DNA from: UBA1801 sp035353395
GTDB lineage: Bacteria > Acidobacteriota > Holophagae > Holophagales > Holophagaceae
Length of the DNA stretch: 64,000 nucleotides
NCBI GenBank assembly: GCA_035353395.1
Contig: DAOPZL010000011.1
Coordinates: 10,381-74,380, forward strand
Direction: 5' to 3'
Below, piece after piece: positions 8,556-16,881 of the stretch. Numbering within the stretch: position 1 is the first letter of the stretch; every line of letters begins with the position of its first letter. Under the pieces are notes generated by a model, which worked only from the letters and a program-made list of their open reading frames with translations, made no database searches and had not been told where the DNA came from. Both the position numbers and the translations under genes were made by a program.

Positions 8556-9434
8556 ATGTGCACCACTTGTGGATGCGGCGGCGACGGCACCAGGATCGAG
8601 GGCGCCCACGTGCATGACCATGATCATGCCCACGACCATGATCACGGACCCGCGACCTTCAAGGGGGTCCGAAGGCACGCCCACGTCCACCCCGAGGCCG
8701 GCGACGGCCGGATGATCCGGCTGGAGCAGGACCTGCTGGCCAAGAACGACGCCTTCGCGGCCGAGAACCGCGCTCTCTGGAAGGAGCGCGGGATCTTCGC
8801 GCTGAACCTCGTCTCCAGCCCGGGCTCCGGCAAGACCACCTTGCTCACGGCGACCATCGAGCGGCTGAAGGCGCGCGTGAAGATCGCCGTGGTGGAAGGG
8901 GACCAGCAGACCTCCTTCGACGCCGACCGCATCCGCGCCACGGGCGTTCCGGCCATCCAGGTCAATACCGGCAAGGGATGCCACCTGGATGCCCACATGG
9001 TGGGCCATGCCGCCGAGCAGCTCGGGCTGTCCGGGAATTCGGTGCTCATGGTCGAGAACGTCGGCAACCTGGTGTGCCCGGCGGGCTTCGATCTCGGCGA
9101 GGCCCACAAGGTGGTGATCCTGTCCGTCACGGAAGGGGAGGACAAGCCCATCAAGTACCCGGACATGTTCGCCGCGGCGGACCTGATGATCCTCAACAAG
9201 ATCGACCTGCTGCCCTACGTGGCGTTCGACGTCCAGAAATGCATCGACTACGCCCTCAGGATCAACCCGAAGCTGCGGGTCCTGCAGCTCTCCGCGACCA
9301 CCGGCCAGAACCTCCAGGCCTGGACCGACTGGATCGAGGAAGGGCTCCGCGGGCTGCGCCTGGCCCAGGAGGAGACCCTCGCTTCCCTGAAGCGGCGCAT
9401 CGCCGAGTTGGAAGCGCAGCTGGGCAAGGCCTGA
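8556..9434 (+). CDS. hypB: Hydrogenase nickel incorporation GTPase HypB
   Basis: A 292-residue SIMIBI-class GTPase that delivers nickel during [NiFe]-hydrogenase maturation. The N terminus starts with the CTTCGCGG metal-binding motif, followed by a His/Asp-rich stretch (residues about 18-31) likely to store nickel. The P-loop is SSPGSGKTT (about 87-95), switch-region motif EGDQQTSFDADR follows, then the Cys142-His143 metal site in GKGCHLDAHMVGHA, and NKIDLLPY for guanine specificity. The ATG at 8556 has GGAGG upstream; the frame is open further 5' but the CTTCGCGG motif fixes the start. hypF begins 3 nt after the stop. No [NiFe]-hydrogenase structural gene is in the window. Confidence 0.95.
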   Translation: MCTTCGCGGDGTRIEGAHVHDHDHAHDHDHGPATFKGVRRHAHVHPEAGDGRMIRLEQDLLAKNDAFAAENRALWKERGIFALNLVSSPGSGKTTLLTATIERLKARVKIAVVEGDQQTSFDADRIRATGVPAIQVNTGKGCHLDAHMVGHAAEQLGLSGNSVLMVENVGNLVCPAGFDLGEAHKVVILSVTEGEDKPIKYPDMFAAADLMILNKIDLLPYVAFDVQKCIDYALRINPKLRVLQLSATTGQNLQAWTDWIEEGLRGLRLAQEETLASLKRRIAELEAQLGKA

Positions 9435-9437
9435 CGC

Positions 9438-11699
9438 GTGTCCCGCCTAGGCGTCCAGGTCAGGGGAGTCGTCCAGGGCGTCGGGTTCAGGCCCTTCGTC
9501 TTCCGCATCGCGCATGTCCACGGGCTGACGGGCTGGGTCCGGAACCGGCCGGACGGCGTGGAGATCGAGGTCCAGGGAGCGCCGGGGGACCTGGACGGAT
9601 TCCTGGTCGCCCTGGAAAGGGAACGGCCCGCGCCCGCCCGCATCGAGGAGGTGGCGAGCCGGGAGATCCCGGAACTGGACGGGGAGTCCAGCTTCGAGAT
9701 CGTCGCCAGCGGCGCCAGCGCCGACACCCGCCCTTCCGTCCCCGCGGACCTGGCGATCTGCCCGGAGTGCGCGCGGGAGATGGACACCCCCGGGGAACGA
9801 CGCTACCGCTATCCCTTCACCAACTGCACCTACTGCGGGCCGCGCTACTCCATCATCGAGGGCCTCCCCTACGACCGGCCCAGGACCTCCATGAAGGGTT
9901 TCCCGCTCTGCCCTGAATGCCTGGAGGAATACCGGGATCCCCTCGACCGCCGCTTCCACGCCCAGCCCGTGGCGTGTCCCGCCTGCGGGCCCCAGCTCAG
10001 GCTCACGGACGCGCTCGGCGCGGAGAAGGGGGTCCGGGAGGCCGCGTTGACCGGAGCCGTCGAGGTGCTGTCCGGGGGCGGGATCCTGGCGCTGAAGGGA
10101 CTCGGCGGGTTCCAGCTCCTGGCGGACGCGACCTCCGAGGCCGCCGTGGCGGGCCTTCGGCGCAGGAAGCGGCGCGAGGAGAAGCCCTTCGCGGTGATGT
10201 TCCCGGACCTGGACGCGCTGCGGCTGGACTGCGAGGTGGACGAGGCGGAAGCGGACCTGCTGGGCTCTCCCGCGGCGCCGATCCTCCTGCTCAGGCGCCG
10301 CCCAGGGGCGGTGGCGGCCTCCGTGGCCCCCGGGAACCCCAGGCTGGGGGCCTTCCTGCCCTACACGCCGCTCCACCGCCTCCTCCTGGGGGAGGCCGGG
10401 AGGCCCCTGGTCTGCACCAGCGGGAACCTCTCCGAGGAGCCCATGGCCATCGATGATGCCGACGCCTTCGAGCGCCTGGGGGCGATCGCCGACGCCTTCC
10501 TGGTCCACGACCGGCCGATCCTCAGGCCCGTCGACGACTCGGTGGTGCGGCTGGACGCCCACGGACCCACCCTGCTGCGCCGGGCCAGGGGGTATGCCCC
10601 CCTGGCGCACGGCGTCCCGCTGGACGCCCCGCCGGTCCTGGCCCTGGGGGCGCACCAGAAGAACACCATCGCCCTGCTGAGCCGGGGACAGGCCGTCGTG
10701 AGCCAGCACCTGGGCGACCTCCTCAGCCTCCAGGGGGCGCAGCTCCTGGAGAGGACGGTGGAGGACCTGCTGCAGTTCCTCGACATCACGCCGGAGATCC
10801 TCGCCTGCGACCTGCATCCGGACTACGCCTCCACGAGGCTGGCGGAGCGCCTGTCGGCCCGGTGGGGGAGGCCTCTCGCCCGGATCCAGCACCATCACGC
10901 GCACGTGGCGGCGGTGATGGCGGAGCTGCACCTCGAAGGCCCGGTGCTCGGATTGGCCTGGGACGGCTCGGGCTTCGGGCCCGACCACACCATCTGGGGG
11001 GGCGAGGCCCTGCGCGTGGATGCCGGGGGCTTCGAGCGTCTCGGCCATCTGCGGAGCTTCCCGCTGCCCGGCGGCGAGAAGGCCGTGAAGGAATCCCGCC
11101 GCAGCGCCGGGGGGCTCCTCTGGGAGCTGACCGGGACCACCGGGCCCGTGGATGCCCTCTACACGCCTTCCGAGCTGCCGCTCCTCCAGGCGATGCTGGC
11201 CAGGGGGCTCAACACGCCGCGCACCTCCAGCATCGGCCGTCTCTTCGACGCCGTGTCCGCGCTGACCGGCATCCACACGAAGCGCGGCTTCGAGGGCCAG
11301 GCCGCCATGGCACTCGAATATGCCGCGGAGCGGACGGAGGATGCCGAGGCCTATCCCTGGGCCTTCCAGGGCGACGGCTGCCTGGTGGCGGATCCGGCGC
11401 CCATGGTCGAGGTGCTCCAGCGGGACCTGTCGCAGGCGGCCCCCGTCGAACGGGTCGCCCACCGCTTCCACCGCGCCCTGGCAGACCTGGCCCTGGCCTG
11501 GGCCCGGCATGCCGCCTTGCCGGACGTGGTCCTCTGCGGAGGCTGCTTCCAGAACGCCCTGCTGACCCGGCTCGTGCGGGAGCGGCTGGCGCGCGAGGGG
11601 TTCCGCGTGCACCTCCCTGCCGCGTTCCCCGCCAACGACGGCGCGATCTCCCTCGGCCAGGCCTGGGTCGCCGCAAAGGAATCGGCCCGGGGCAAGTGA
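9438..11699 (+). CDS. hypF: Carbamoyltransferase HypF
   Basis: A 753-residue maturation factor that uses carbamoyl phosphate and ATP to make the cyanide ligands of the [NiFe] centre, working with HypE. Domains in order: acylphosphatase-like (about 1-90, with GVVQGVGFRPF), two zinc fingers (CPECAREM...CTYCGPRY and CPECLEEY...CPACGPQ, about 105-185), a YrdC-like nucleotide-binding domain (about 200-380), and a Kae1/TobZ-like C-terminal domain with HHHAHVAAVMAE. Length is normal for the family. The start is GTG, 3 nt after the hypB stop, so the pair is an operon. hypC, hypD, hypE and hypA are not visible and may lie elsewhere. Confidence 0.96.
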   Translation: MSRLGVQVRGVVQGVGFRPFVFRIAHVHGLTGWVRNRPDGVEIEVQGAPGDLDGFLVALERERPAPARIEEVASREIPELDGESSFEIVASGASADTRPSVPADLAICPECAREMDTPGERRYRYPFTNCTYCGPRYSIIEGLPYDRPRTSMKGFPLCPECLEEYRDPLDRRFHAQPVACPACGPQLRLTDALGAEKGVREAALTGAVEVLSGGGILALKGLGGFQLLADATSEAAVAGLRRRKRREEKPFAVMFPDLDALRLDCEVDEAEADLLGSPAAPILLLRRRPGAVAASVAPGNPRLGAFLPYTPLHRLLLGEAGRPLVCTSGNLSEEPMAIDDADAFERLGAIADAFLVHDRPILRPVDDSVVRLDAHGPTLLRRARGYAPLAHGVPLDAPPVLALGAHQKNTIALLSRGQAVVSQHLGDLLSLQGAQLLERTVEDLLQFLDITPEILACDLHPDYASTRLAERLSARWGRPLARIQHHHAHVAAVMAELHLEGPVLGLAWDGSGFGPDHTIWGGEALRVDAGGFERLGHLRSFPLPGGEKAVKESRRSAGGLLWELTGTTGPVDALYTPSELPLLQAMLARGLNTPRTSSIGRLFDAVSALTGIHTKRGFEGQAAMALEYAAERTEDAEAYPWAFQGDGCLVADPAPMVEVLQRDLSQAAPVERVAHRFHRALADLALAWARHAALPDVVLCGGCFQNALLTRLVRERLAREGFRVHLPAAFPANDGAISLGQAWVAAKESARGK

Positions 11700-11715
11700 G
11701 GCGGACGGCCCGGGT

Positions 11716-12096
11716 TCAGGCCACCAGTCTCCTCCGGGCCTCGTCGCGGAAGTCCCTGGCCATGTCCAGGGCCTGCAGGGCGGCCTTCCGGTTGGTCCGG
11801 GATTCCGGTTCCAGGCTCTGGTCCGCGAAGATGGTCAGGACGCGCAGGTTCTCCCGGTAGGTGTCCCAGGAGGGTTCCAGGTCGAGGCAGAGTTCCAGGA
11901 GCACCACCAGGTGGGAGGTGACGGGGAAGGCGACCTCCCCCTCCTCGAGCCGGGCCCTCAGGTAGTGCAGGGCGCATTCCTTGGCGTGATGGCAGACGGC
12001 CTCGAAGTTCGGATCGTCCTTGACCGTGGCCTCGCGTGCGGCGGTGGCGAGGTTCGCTTCAGCCTTGACGGCCCAGGCCCTGGTCATCGGTTTCAT
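11716..12096 (-). CDS. HEPN-domain protein, orphan
   Basis: A 126-residue all-helical protein that reads like a HEPN domain: an N-terminal AWAVKAEANLATAARE helix, then FEAVCHHAKECALHYLRARL in place of the usual AAQQAAEKALKALL helix, a TSHLVVLLELC helix, and a C-terminal ALQALDMARDFRDEARRRL helix. HEPN proteins are often RNases or toxin partners of MNT nucleotidyltransferases. Here the R-x4-6-H catalytic motif is not evident, and no MNT-type partner is adjacent, so a housekeeping or inactive role is possible. It lies 57 nt downstream of the TtcA-like gene on the same strand and converges with hypF. The family assignment is by pattern and would need profile confirmation. Confidence 0.6.
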   Translation of the reverse strand: MKPMTRAWAVKAEANLATAAREATVKDDPNFEAVCHHAKECALHYLRARLEEGEVAFPVTSHLVVLLELCLDLEPSWDTYRENLRVLTIFADQSLEPESRTNRKAALQALDMARDFRDEARRRLVA

Positions 12097-12153
12097 GTCG
12101 GCTGCGCTCCAGAGTATGGATACAGGCTAGCACTTCTCCGGAGCCCACGCGGC

Positions 12154-12984
12154 CTAGCTGATGAACTCAGGGGGAAGGCCCAGGAGGCGCTTATCCAGCA
12201 GGTGGCTGGTCTTCACGTTCTTCATGGCCCTGAGCAGGCAGAACTTGATCTCCGGGATGCTTTCCCGCAGGCCGGCCACCAGCGCCTTGATCTGCGCACG
12301 GCGCGATTCCAGCACGGAGGCGCCGCACAAGGGGCAGCCGCAGGGCACGATGGGATGGCCCTTGAGCCATGCGAAGCGGCGCAGGTCCTCCTCCTCGCAG
12401 GTGCCCAGGGGACGGATCACCGTGTTGGTTCCATCGTCGCTCACGAGCTTCAGGGGCATGGTGGACAGGCGCCCCTCGAAGAACTGGTTGATGAGCAGCG
12501 TCTCGATGAGATCGTCCAGGTGATGCCCCAGGGCGATCTTGGTGTAGCCGTTCTGCCGGGCGAAGGAGTAGATGACGCCGCGCCGCAGGCGGGAGCACAT
12601 GGCGCACGGGGTGATATCCGGCTTCCGGCGCACCAGGGCGTCGACGGGAGCCCCCAGGATCCGGTGGGGGATGCCCATCCGCTCGCAGGCCTCGGCGATG
12701 CGGTCGGGATCGTAGCCCGGGAAACCGGGATCGACCGTGATGCCGTGCACTTCGAAGTGGACGGGCGCGCGCCTGCGCAGGGATTCGAGGAGGTCGAGGA
12801 GACACCAGGAGTCCTTGCCGCCGCTCAGTCCCACCAGGATGCGGTCCCCCTCCTGGATCAGCTCGTAGTCGGTGACGCAGACGCCCACCTTCCTCCGGAG
12901 GCGTTCTTCCAGCTTGGGGAGGCCCGCCAGGTCCGCCTCGGTGGGCGGTAGGGCCAGGCTGGGCAGGGCGCAGGGATTGCTCAA
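12154..12984 (-). CDS. ttcA: tRNA 2-thiocytidine biosynthesis protein TtcA-like
   Basis: A 276-residue PP-loop ATPase that adenylates and thiolates cytidine 32 of tRNA, using a [4Fe-4S] cluster. The PP-loop is SGGKDS (residues 54-59). The paired cysteines of the family are Cys127 and Cys130 in CAMCSRLRRG, and a third Cys lies in the CGCPLCGAS segment. A HHLDDLIETL motif follows. The only suitable start is TTG at 12984, preceded by AGGA about 9 nt upstream. It follows the Rrf2-family regulator gene by 10 nt, so the two are very likely co-transcribed. The extra CxxC in CGCPLC and the generic length leave open another tRNA thiolase of the TtcA/TtuA group. Confidence 0.85.
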   Translation of the reverse strand: MSNPCALPSLALPPTEADLAGLPKLEERLRRKVGVCVTDYELIQEGDRILVGLSGGKDSWCLLDLLESLRRRAPVHFEVHGITVDPGFPGYDPDRIAEACERMGIPHRILGAPVDALVRRKPDITPCAMCSRLRRGVIYSFARQNGYTKIALGHHLDDLIETLLINQFFEGRLSTMPLKLVSDDGTNTVIRPLGTCEEEDLRRFAWLKGHPIVPCGCPLCGASVLESRRAQIKALVAGLRESIPEIKFCLLRAMKNVKTSHLLDKRLLGLPPEFIS

Positions 12985-12994
12985 GTCCGGGGTC

Positions 12995-13513
12995 CTAGCC
13001 GAGAGGAGCGCAGGGCTTTCCCTGGCCGCGCTTCAGCTCGGCCTCCAGCTCGTGGGTGTAGCCGGCGCAGGTGCAGTTCGGGCAGCGGTTGCTTTCGCTC
13101 TCCACGCAGAGGTCCGCGAGGGTGATCGTGTCCATGAAGTTGGTGATGTGGTCGGAGAGCTGCTTCCACAGGAGGCTGTTCATGGCCGCATCGGCCTTGA
13201 TGGCGGTCTTGGCGCCCTTCGGGTCCTCGCGGGCCACGGCGTAGAAGTTGCCGTCCGTGAGGCGCAGCACGTCGCCCACGGTGACCTGGTTGCAGGGCCG
13301 GGTGAGGACGTAGCCGCCCTTGGGCCCCCGCACGCTCGCGACGACTCCCGCGCGCTTCAGCTTGTTGAAGATCTGCTCCAGGAAGGGCAGGCTCAGGTCC
13401 TGGCGCTGGGCGATGAGGTGGAGCGGGACCGGCTGCCCGTGACTGTTGTGCGCCAGGTCGAACAGGGCTTGCATCGAATATCTACCGCGGGCTGAAATCT
13501 TCAAGGCCGGCAC
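12995..13513 (-). CDS. Rrf2-family transcriptional regulator with C-terminal cysteine cluster
   Basis: A 172-residue regulator. The N-terminal winged helix-turn-helix covers about residues 5-80: RYSMQALFDLA, LHLIAQRQDLSLPFLEQIFNKL and the wing VRGPKGGYVLTRP, all typical of Rrf2/IscR/NsrR. The C-terminal half holds Cys136, Cys144, Cys147 and Cys149 (CVESESNRCPNCTC). This spacing differs from the three-Cys IscR pattern but is suitable for an Fe-S cluster or other metal. It is 10 nt upstream of the TtcA-like gene and probably regulates this operon in response to Fe-S status or redox, which is inference. The 106 bp upstream (13514-13619) would hold its promoter. Confidence 0.88.
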   Translation of the reverse strand: MPALKISARGRYSMQALFDLAHNSHGQPVPLHLIAQRQDLSLPFLEQIFNKLKRAGVVASVRGPKGGYVLTRPCNQVTVGDVLRLTDGNFYAVAREDPKGAKTAIKADAAMNSLLWKQLSDHITNFMDTITLADLCVESESNRCPNCTCAGYTHELEAELKRGQGKPCAPLG

Positions 13514-13574
13514 CCCACCAGTGTGTCAAGTCCCAGTGTATGGTTCCTGAGCAGATTGGTCAAGAATATGATGA

Positions 13575-13587
13575 CTCCATCATGGAG
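13575..13587. promoter_or_regulatory. Short palindrome upstream of the Rrf2 gene
   Basis: CTCCAT-C-ATGGAG is a perfect 6-bp inverted repeat in the 106-bp gap between the Rrf2 regulator start and the 3' end of the WYL-type gene. It could be the autoregulatory operator of the Rrf2 protein or a short hairpin at the end of the WYL-type gene. Arms this short can occur by chance. Confidence 0.25.
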
Positions 13588-13619
13588 CCGGGAACCCTCC
13601 GCATCCTGGCGGGCCTGGG

Positions 13620-14645
13620 CTAGAGCCGGTCGAAGCGGATCTCGATCTTCGCGGGCTTGGCCTTCGGAGCCTCGGCTTCCTTGGGCTCGCGATGCTCTCG
13701 GTGCTCGTGGCGCGGGTGTTCGCTCTTCTGGGGCTCGGGCTTCGGCTGCGGTTTCGGCTGGGGCTCGGGCTTCGGCTGCGATTTCGGCTGGGGCTGGGGT
13801 TGGGGCTGGGCGGGCTTGCCGGCCCAGGCGACCCCCACCTGCTTGATGCGGTCGATGAGCCGCTGGGGCTCGAGCACCTGGATGCCGTCGCCGAACTGCA
13901 TGCACCATCGCGCAATGGCGCGGAGGTCGGTTCCCACGAAGGAGACCTGGGCCTTACCCTCCTCGAGATCCTCGATGCGGAAATCGGGGAATACGGCGGG
14001 GGCCTGCTTCACGGCGTAGATCCACTGCTTGAGGAGGACGGCCTTCACGGGGATGGGTTCGCCTCCGAGCCAGCCGCCGACCTGATTGGCGGGCGTGCCT
14101 TCCTTGTAGGGTCCCTGGGCGGCGCGTCCCATGCCCTCCACGGGATTCACCTCGGCCAGCAGGTCCACGCGGTGGTGGCGCTCGGCGTTGTAGCGCCGGT
14201 CCCAGCCCCAGGCGAACCAGGCCTTGGTGAAGACGTCGAAGATGAGCTGGCGGGGTTCGAAGGTGCGCGGCGGATTGGCGTCCGTGTCCGCGAAGATGAA
14301 CTCGACGGCCCGGCCCTCCTGGATGGCGCCCAGGATGGCCTGCACCTGCGGGGACAGGGAGATGGGCTCGGCCGCGGGGACGGGGGCTTCAGCCGCCAGG
14401 GGAGCCGGCTCGGATGCCGGCGTCTCGGGAGCGGCCGCCAGGGGGGCCTCGACGGCCTTGGGCTTCCGGCCGCGCTTGGCGCGCGGCGCAGGCTCGGGCG
14501 CGACTTCGACGGCGGCCGCGGCCTGGAGGGGTTCCGGGAGCTTCTCGGGCGGAGCGGCCTTCCTGGTGCGGGGCTTGGCGGCCTTCTTCACGGGGGGCTT
14601 TTCCTCGGTTGATTCAGGACTCTTGATGCTCTTGCGAGGGGCCAT
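13620..14645 (-). CDS. WYL-domain-like protein with low-complexity N and C termini
   Basis: A protein of about 341 residues. The N-terminal third is a Lys/Pro/Ala-rich, probably disordered tail. The middle (about 110-275) resembles a WYL ligand-binding domain: an AIQEGRAVEFIFAD strand, a FEPRQLIFDVFTKAWFAWGWD strand pair, RRYNAERHHRVDLL, and a WCMQFGDGIQVLEPQRLIDRI terminal helix. No helix-turn-helix is visible, unlike most WYL regulators. The C-terminal tail alternates Pro with Gln, Lys and Glu, then becomes His/Glu-rich; it is encoded by tandem 30-bp repeats. I preferred the ATG at 14645, about 10 nt from GGAG, over GTG two codons earlier. Function is unknown; the flanks suggest nucleic-acid or partner binding. 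Confidence 0.6.
   Translation of the reverse strand: MAPRKSIKSPESTEEKPPVKKAAKPRTRKAAPPEKLPEPLQAAAAVEVAPEPAPRAKRGRKPKAVEAPLAAAPETPASEPAPLAAEAPVPAAEPISLSPQVQAILGAIQEGRAVEFIFADTDANPPRTFEPRQLIFDVFTKAWFAWGWDRRYNAERHHRVDLLAEVNPVEGMGRAAQGPYKEGTPANQVGGWLGGEPIPVKAVLLKQWIYAVKQAPAVFPDFRIEDLEEGKAQVSFVGTDLRAIARWCMQFGDGIQVLEPQRLIDRIKQVGVAWAGKPAQPQPQPQPKSQPKPEPQPKPQPKPEPQKSEHPRHEHREHREPKEAEAPKAKPAKIEIRFDRL
13731..13820 (-). repeat. 30-bp tandem repeat inside the WYL-type gene
   Basis: Two 30-bp units beginning GGGCTCGGGCTTCGGCTGCG start at 13731 and 13761 and differ at one base near the end; a degraded third unit starts at 13791. The period is a multiple of three, so copy-number change would lengthen or shorten the Pro/Gln/Lys tail without a frameshift. 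Confidence 0.8.
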
Positions 14646-14733
14646 ATCCACTTTTCTCCAGGCTCCATCATGACTCCGGCCCGCCTCCGGCGTCTACAGG
14701 CCCGTTCGAGCCCGGTCCTGTCAACCTGGGAGG

Positions 14734-15609
14734 ATGCGAGCCGATCTCCGCTTCTGGTCCACCGTGGGAACCCACACGCTCCTGGCGGCGGGCATCTATC
14801 TGTTCGGGAGGCCGGCCACCCTGGAAATCCCGATCCTGGCCCTGGGGATGCTGCGCTTCACGGTGGCCGCGCTCGGCTTCCTGGTCCTCGCGAAGGTGCG
14901 CGGATACGACCTCGCGACCCCGTTCCGGCAGGACCGGGCCTCCTTCCTGCTGGGCGGGCTGCTGGGCGTCATCATGAACCAGGTGGTCTTCCTCTGGGGG
15001 CTGGAACTGACCTTGCCCGCCCACGCGGCCCTCCTCTACGCCCTCACGCCCACGATCGTGCTGCTGATCGGATGGCTGCGCGGGGTCGAGCGCCCCACCG
15101 CCAGGAAGGTCCTCGGGATCACCCTGGCGTTCTCCGGGGTGCTGGTCCTGTTCACGGGGCGCCATGGAGCCACCTTGCCGCCCCGGTGGGTGCTCGGGGA
15201 TGCCCTGCTGCTCCTGTCGGTGCTCTCCTGGGCCGGCTACACCGTCATCAGCAGCGCCCTCGTGAGGAACTACGGCTCCGAGCGGACGACGGCGCTCACG
15301 ATCCTCGTGGGGTTCGCGCTCTTCCTTCCCCTGGGCTGCTTCGGCTTCGTGGGTTTCCATCCCGCGGCGCTGTCCGGGGCGGCCTGGTTCGGGGCCGGCT
15401 ATCTCGGGGTGGTCGGCAGCGTGGTGATGTACCTCCTGTGGTTCAGCGCCCTCGGGTTGAGGGCGCCGAGCCGCGTGGCCATCGCAGCCAACGGCCAGCC
15501 CATCCTCACGGCCCTGGCGGGCTGGATCTTCTTCGGGCAGGCCGTGACGCCCTCCTTCGGGATCGGCGCCGCGCTGGTGATCGCCGGCGTGATCACCAGC
15601 CAGCTCTGA
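14734..15609 (+). CDS. EamA/DMT-family transporter
   Basis: A 291-residue integral membrane protein with about ten hydrophobic segments arranged as two EamA repeats (about 10-140 and 155-290). Recognisable family features include the LLGGLLGVIMNQVVFLWGLELT segment split around Asn-Gln, and, in the second half, PILTALAGWIFFGQAVTPSFGIGAALVIAGV. Such proteins export metabolites or amino acids; the substrate is unknown. A GGGAGG directly abuts the ATG at 14734, leaving no spacer, so the true start may be a few codons downstream (a GTG ten codons in is one option). It converges with the XerD-type gene, with only 2 nt between stops. Confidence 0.85.
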   Translation: MRADLRFWSTVGTHTLLAAGIYLFGRPATLEIPILALGMLRFTVAALGFLVLAKVRGYDLATPFRQDRASFLLGGLLGVIMNQVVFLWGLELTLPAHAALLYALTPTIVLLIGWLRGVERPTARKVLGITLAFSGVLVLFTGRHGATLPPRWVLGDALLLLSVLSWAGYTVISSALVRNYGSERTTALTILVGFALFLPLGCFGFVGFHPAALSGAAWFGAGYLGVVGSVVMYLLWFSALGLRAPSRVAIAANGQPILTALAGWIFFGQAVTPSFGIGAALVIAGVITSQL

Positions 15610-15611
15610 GC

Positions 15612-16547
15612 CTATTCCGCCGAGCGGGGATGCATGCGGTCGTAGAGGGCCCGGAGGCGGGCCTGGTGGACGTGGGTGTAGATCTGCGTGGTGGAGATGT
15701 CCTTGTGGCCGAGCATGGCCTGGACGGCGCGCAGGTCGGCGCCGTGGTCCAGCAGGTGGGTCGCGAAGGCGTGGCGCAGGACGTGGGGACTCACGGCCGC
15801 CCGCGGGAGGCCGGCCTTCACGGCGTAGTCCTTGATCAGCCGCCAGAGGTGCTGCCGGGTGAGCGGCTCCCCGAGGCGCCCGACGAAGAGGGCGCCGGTC
15901 CTCGGCTTGAAGCCCGGCCTGAGCCTGAGCCAGGCGCGGATCCAGTGCTCCGCGCTCTCGCCGAAGGGGACCAGGCGCTCCTTCCGGCCCTTGCCCATCA
16001 CCTTCAGGAAGCCTTCGTCCAGGAAGACCGAGAGGGCCGGGATTTCCGCGAGTTCCGAGACCCGCAGGCCGGACGCGTAGAGCAGCTCCATCCAGGCCCG
16101 GTCCCTGGTGCCGAGGGGCGTGTCGAGGTCCGGGGCGGCCAGCAGGGCCTCCACCTGCGATTCGGACAAGGTCCGGGGCAGGATCCTGGGCGGCCGCGGC
16201 GGGCGCACGACGGCCTCCGGGCCGGCGGAGCCCTCCCCCTCCATCCGGAGGAAGGCCAGGAACTGGCGCAGCGCGGAAGAGAGCCTGGCGATGCTCCGGG
16301 AAGCCTTGCCTTCGCCGTGCTGGCCGACGAGGAACCGCGTCACGCCGTCCCGGTCCAGGTCGGCCGGCGCGGTCCCGCGTTCCGCGGCCCAGGCGGCCAG
16401 GTGGCGGAGGTCCGAGAGGTAGCCCGACACGGTATGTGAGGATAATCCGCGCTCCACGGCGAGGTATGTCTGGAATTCCGCCAGGGAACTGCTCCATCCC
16501 AGCGGCCAGCCGGTATCGGGTTCGGGGCTATCGGTTCGGCGAATCAT
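15612..16547 (-). CDS. xerD: Tyrosine recombinase XerD-type
   Basis: A 311-residue site-specific recombinase, the usual length for XerC/XerD chromosome-dimer resolution enzymes. The N-terminal SAM-like domain (about 15-105) precedes the catalytic domain. Active-site residues are Arg in YASGLRVSEL, Lys in GKGRKERLVPF, HxxR in SPHVLRHAFATHLL, and LGHKDISTTQIYTHV carrying the second His and the nucleophile Tyr. The ATG at 16547 (MIRR) begins well inside a longer open frame and leaves room for the divergent acpP promoter. No phage or integron genes surround it, so a housekeeping role is likely. XerC rather than XerD cannot be excluded. Confidence 0.88.
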   Translation of the reverse strand: MIRRTDSPEPDTGWPLGWSSSLAEFQTYLAVERGLSSHTVSGYLSDLRHLAAWAAERGTAPADLDRDGVTRFLVGQHGEGKASRSIARLSSALRQFLAFLRMEGEGSAGPEAVVRPPRPPRILPRTLSESQVEALLAAPDLDTPLGTRDRAWMELLYASGLRVSELAEIPALSVFLDEGFLKVMGKGRKERLVPFGESAEHWIRAWLRLRPGFKPRTGALFVGRLGEPLTRQHLWRLIKDYAVKAGLPRAAVSPHVLRHAFATHLLDHGADLRAVQAMLGHKDISTTQIYTHVHQARLRALYDRMHPRSAE

Positions 16548-16618
16548 GAGGATCTGAACGGTGACTTGGCATCGCGATTTCGCTGTGATAGCCTCGCATG
16601 GTTTCGAGGAGAACAAGA

Positions 16619-16858
16619 ATGGCTGAAATTCGTAAGAAGGTGATCGCAATCATCGCCGAACAGCTTGCCAAACCCGAGGATTCCATTTCCGAGAGCAGCC
16701 ACTTCGTTGACGACCTGGGCGCCGACAGTCTGGACACGGTGGAGATCATCATGGCCATCGAAGAAGCTTTCGGCCTCGAGATTCCGGAGAGCGAGCAGGA
16801 GAAGATCCGTACGGTCGGCGATGCCATTTCCTACATCGAGAAGAATTCCAAGGCCTGA
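16619..16858 (+). CDS. acpP: Acyl carrier protein
   Basis: A 79-residue acidic four-helix carrier that holds growing fatty acyl chains on a 4'-phosphopantetheine arm. The modification site is Ser37 in GADSLDTVEIIMAIEEAF, a textbook ACP motif. The ATG at 16619 has GAGGAG 7 nt upstream; an in-frame ATG seven codons earlier would add a basic, non-conserved leader and is rejected. fabF follows 153 nt downstream with a hairpin in between, the classic acpP-fabF order. It diverges from the XerD-type gene. Confidence 0.97.
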   Translation: MAEIRKKVIAIIAEQLAKPEDSISESSHFVDDLGADSLDTVEIIMAIEEAFGLEIPESEQEKIRTVGDAISYIEKNSKA

Positions 16859-16881
16859 TGCCTTCGAGTCTTCGAGTCACG

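Noticed and set aside
15612..16547. Integron or prophage integrase
   Set aside because: The protein has XerD length and motifs and is surrounded by housekeeping genes, with no att sites or phage genes seen.
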